A DNA stretch of 5,668 nt from assembly GCA_965651815.1 (NCBI GenBank), contig CBFGTJ010000204.1, positions 1 to 5,668 of the forward strand. Direction: 5' to 3'. The notes beneath the pieces were generated by a model. It was not told the DNA's origin and made no database searches. It saw only the letters and a program-made list of their open reading frames with translations. The DNA is from CBFGTJ01 sp965651815. GTDB taxonomy: Bacteria; Actinomycetota; Acidimicrobiia; Acidimicrobiales; Microtrichaceae. Shown here in pieces: positions 5,288 to 5,668 of the stretch. How positions within the stretch are numbered: the first letter of the stretch is position 1; each line of letters begins with the position of its first letter. The position numbers and the translations under genes are program-made.

Positions 5288-5668
5288 TCAGCGACCGAAG
5301 AGCCCGCGACGGGTCGGCTGCTGCTCCTCCTCCGGCTGGTCCGCCGGCGGCACCGGGCCGGAACCGCCGGGCGCCTGGTACGCGGGGGCACCGGACTCCG
5401 ACGGAGGGGCGAACGGGCTGCTCGAGGTCGGCGACTCGGGCGCCGGCGTCGACTCGGTCGACGGCGGGGGCGGCGAGGAGGGGCTCGAGGGCGACTGGCC
5501 GGACGCGGGCGCCGACGGCGCGGAGGACGGCGTGCTCGGCGACCCCGGCTTCAGCGCCTGCAGCTCCACGCGGTAGTAGGGCTTGAGGTCGAACTTGACC
5601 TCCTCCAGCTCGAAGATCCGGATGCTGTCGATGCCCTGCTCGTTGCGGATCTTCTCGACGAAGGCGAC
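5288..5668 (-). CDS. unrecognised protein, C-terminal 126 residues, with Pro/Ser-rich tail (5' end outside window)
   Basis: The frame is open to the right edge and ends at the TGA at 5288-5290. The first 40 visible residues look like a folded alpha/beta end: a helix (VAFVEKIRNE), then alternating strands (SIRIFELEEVKFDL, YYRVELQAL). From about residue 41 to 118 the chain is low-complexity Pro/Ser/Thr/Ala with runs such as SSPSSPPPPS, probably disordered, and it ends basic and hydrophobic with TRRGLFGR. A GTG at 5569 could begin a 93-residue product, but it would cut through the conserved-looking strand region, so I judge the true start to be beyond the window. I cannot name the family. The visible strands are faintly reminiscent of small dodecin-like folds, which is not evidence enough for a call. 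No membrane segment or cysteine is visible. Confidence 0.7.
   Translation of the reverse strand, partial: VAFVEKIRNEQGIDSIRIFELEEVKFDLKPYYRVELQALKPGSPSTPSSAPSAPASGQSPSSPSSPPPPSTESTPAPESPTSSSPFAPPSESGAPAYQAPGGSGPVPPADQPEEEQQPTRRGLFGR

Overview
The window is very GC-rich, with strong G/C bias at third codon positions in the credible genes. The gene content is typical of a high-GC actinomycete. A UPF0182 membrane-protein gene close to a PDZ/Lon-like protease gene is a known actinobacterial arrangement (Rv3193c and Rv3194c are adjacent in Mycobacterium tuberculosis). I infer a Pseudonocardiales-type or related actinobacterium, but the genus cannot be fixed from sequence alone. I see no mobile element, tRNA, rRNA or CRISPR array.

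Layout, left to right. Positions 1-1502 (minus) hold the N-terminal half of a UPF0182 protein with seven membrane helices, cut by the window edge. Positions 1514-3778 (minus) hold one long reading frame for a DivIVA-domain coiled-coil protein, interrupted by an in-frame TAG at 3191-3193. This leaves a 195-residue DivIVA/coiled-coil piece and a downstream piece of up to 558 codons. The downstream piece consists of more coiled coil, a long acidic Ala/Pro linker, a helical region, and a C-terminal Cys/His tail ending in HPGCRC. Positions 3830-4954 (minus) encode a membrane-anchored PDZ plus Lon-type (S16) protease with a recognisable Ser-Lys dyad. Positions 4953-5261 (plus) encode a small two-helix membrane protein whose ATG overlaps the protease ATG in a shared CATG. 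Positions 5288-5668 (minus) hold the C-terminal part of an unrecognised protein with a Pro/Ser-rich tail, converging on the small membrane gene across a 26-bp gap that contains a hairpin.

Transcription signals are sparse but follow a pattern. None of the starts has a convincing Shine-Dalgarno sequence. The DivIVA and UPF0182 genes each have a TAnnnT hexamer 7-8 nt before the ATG, the geometry of leaderless actinobacterial promoters. A stem-loop lies just after the protease stop codon, so the DivIVA gene may be its own transcription unit.

The most notable object is the DivIVA-type protein. It joins a polar/septal membrane-binding module to a C-terminal Cys/His motif resembling the end of phage Mu F / SPP1 gp7-type minor head proteins, and its frame carries a single amber codon. 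That codon could be a sequencing error, a recent nonsense mutation, or a real site of readthrough or restart. The functions of the UPF0182, DivIVA-type and protease proteins all point to the cell envelope, but no joint pathway can be proved from this sequence.
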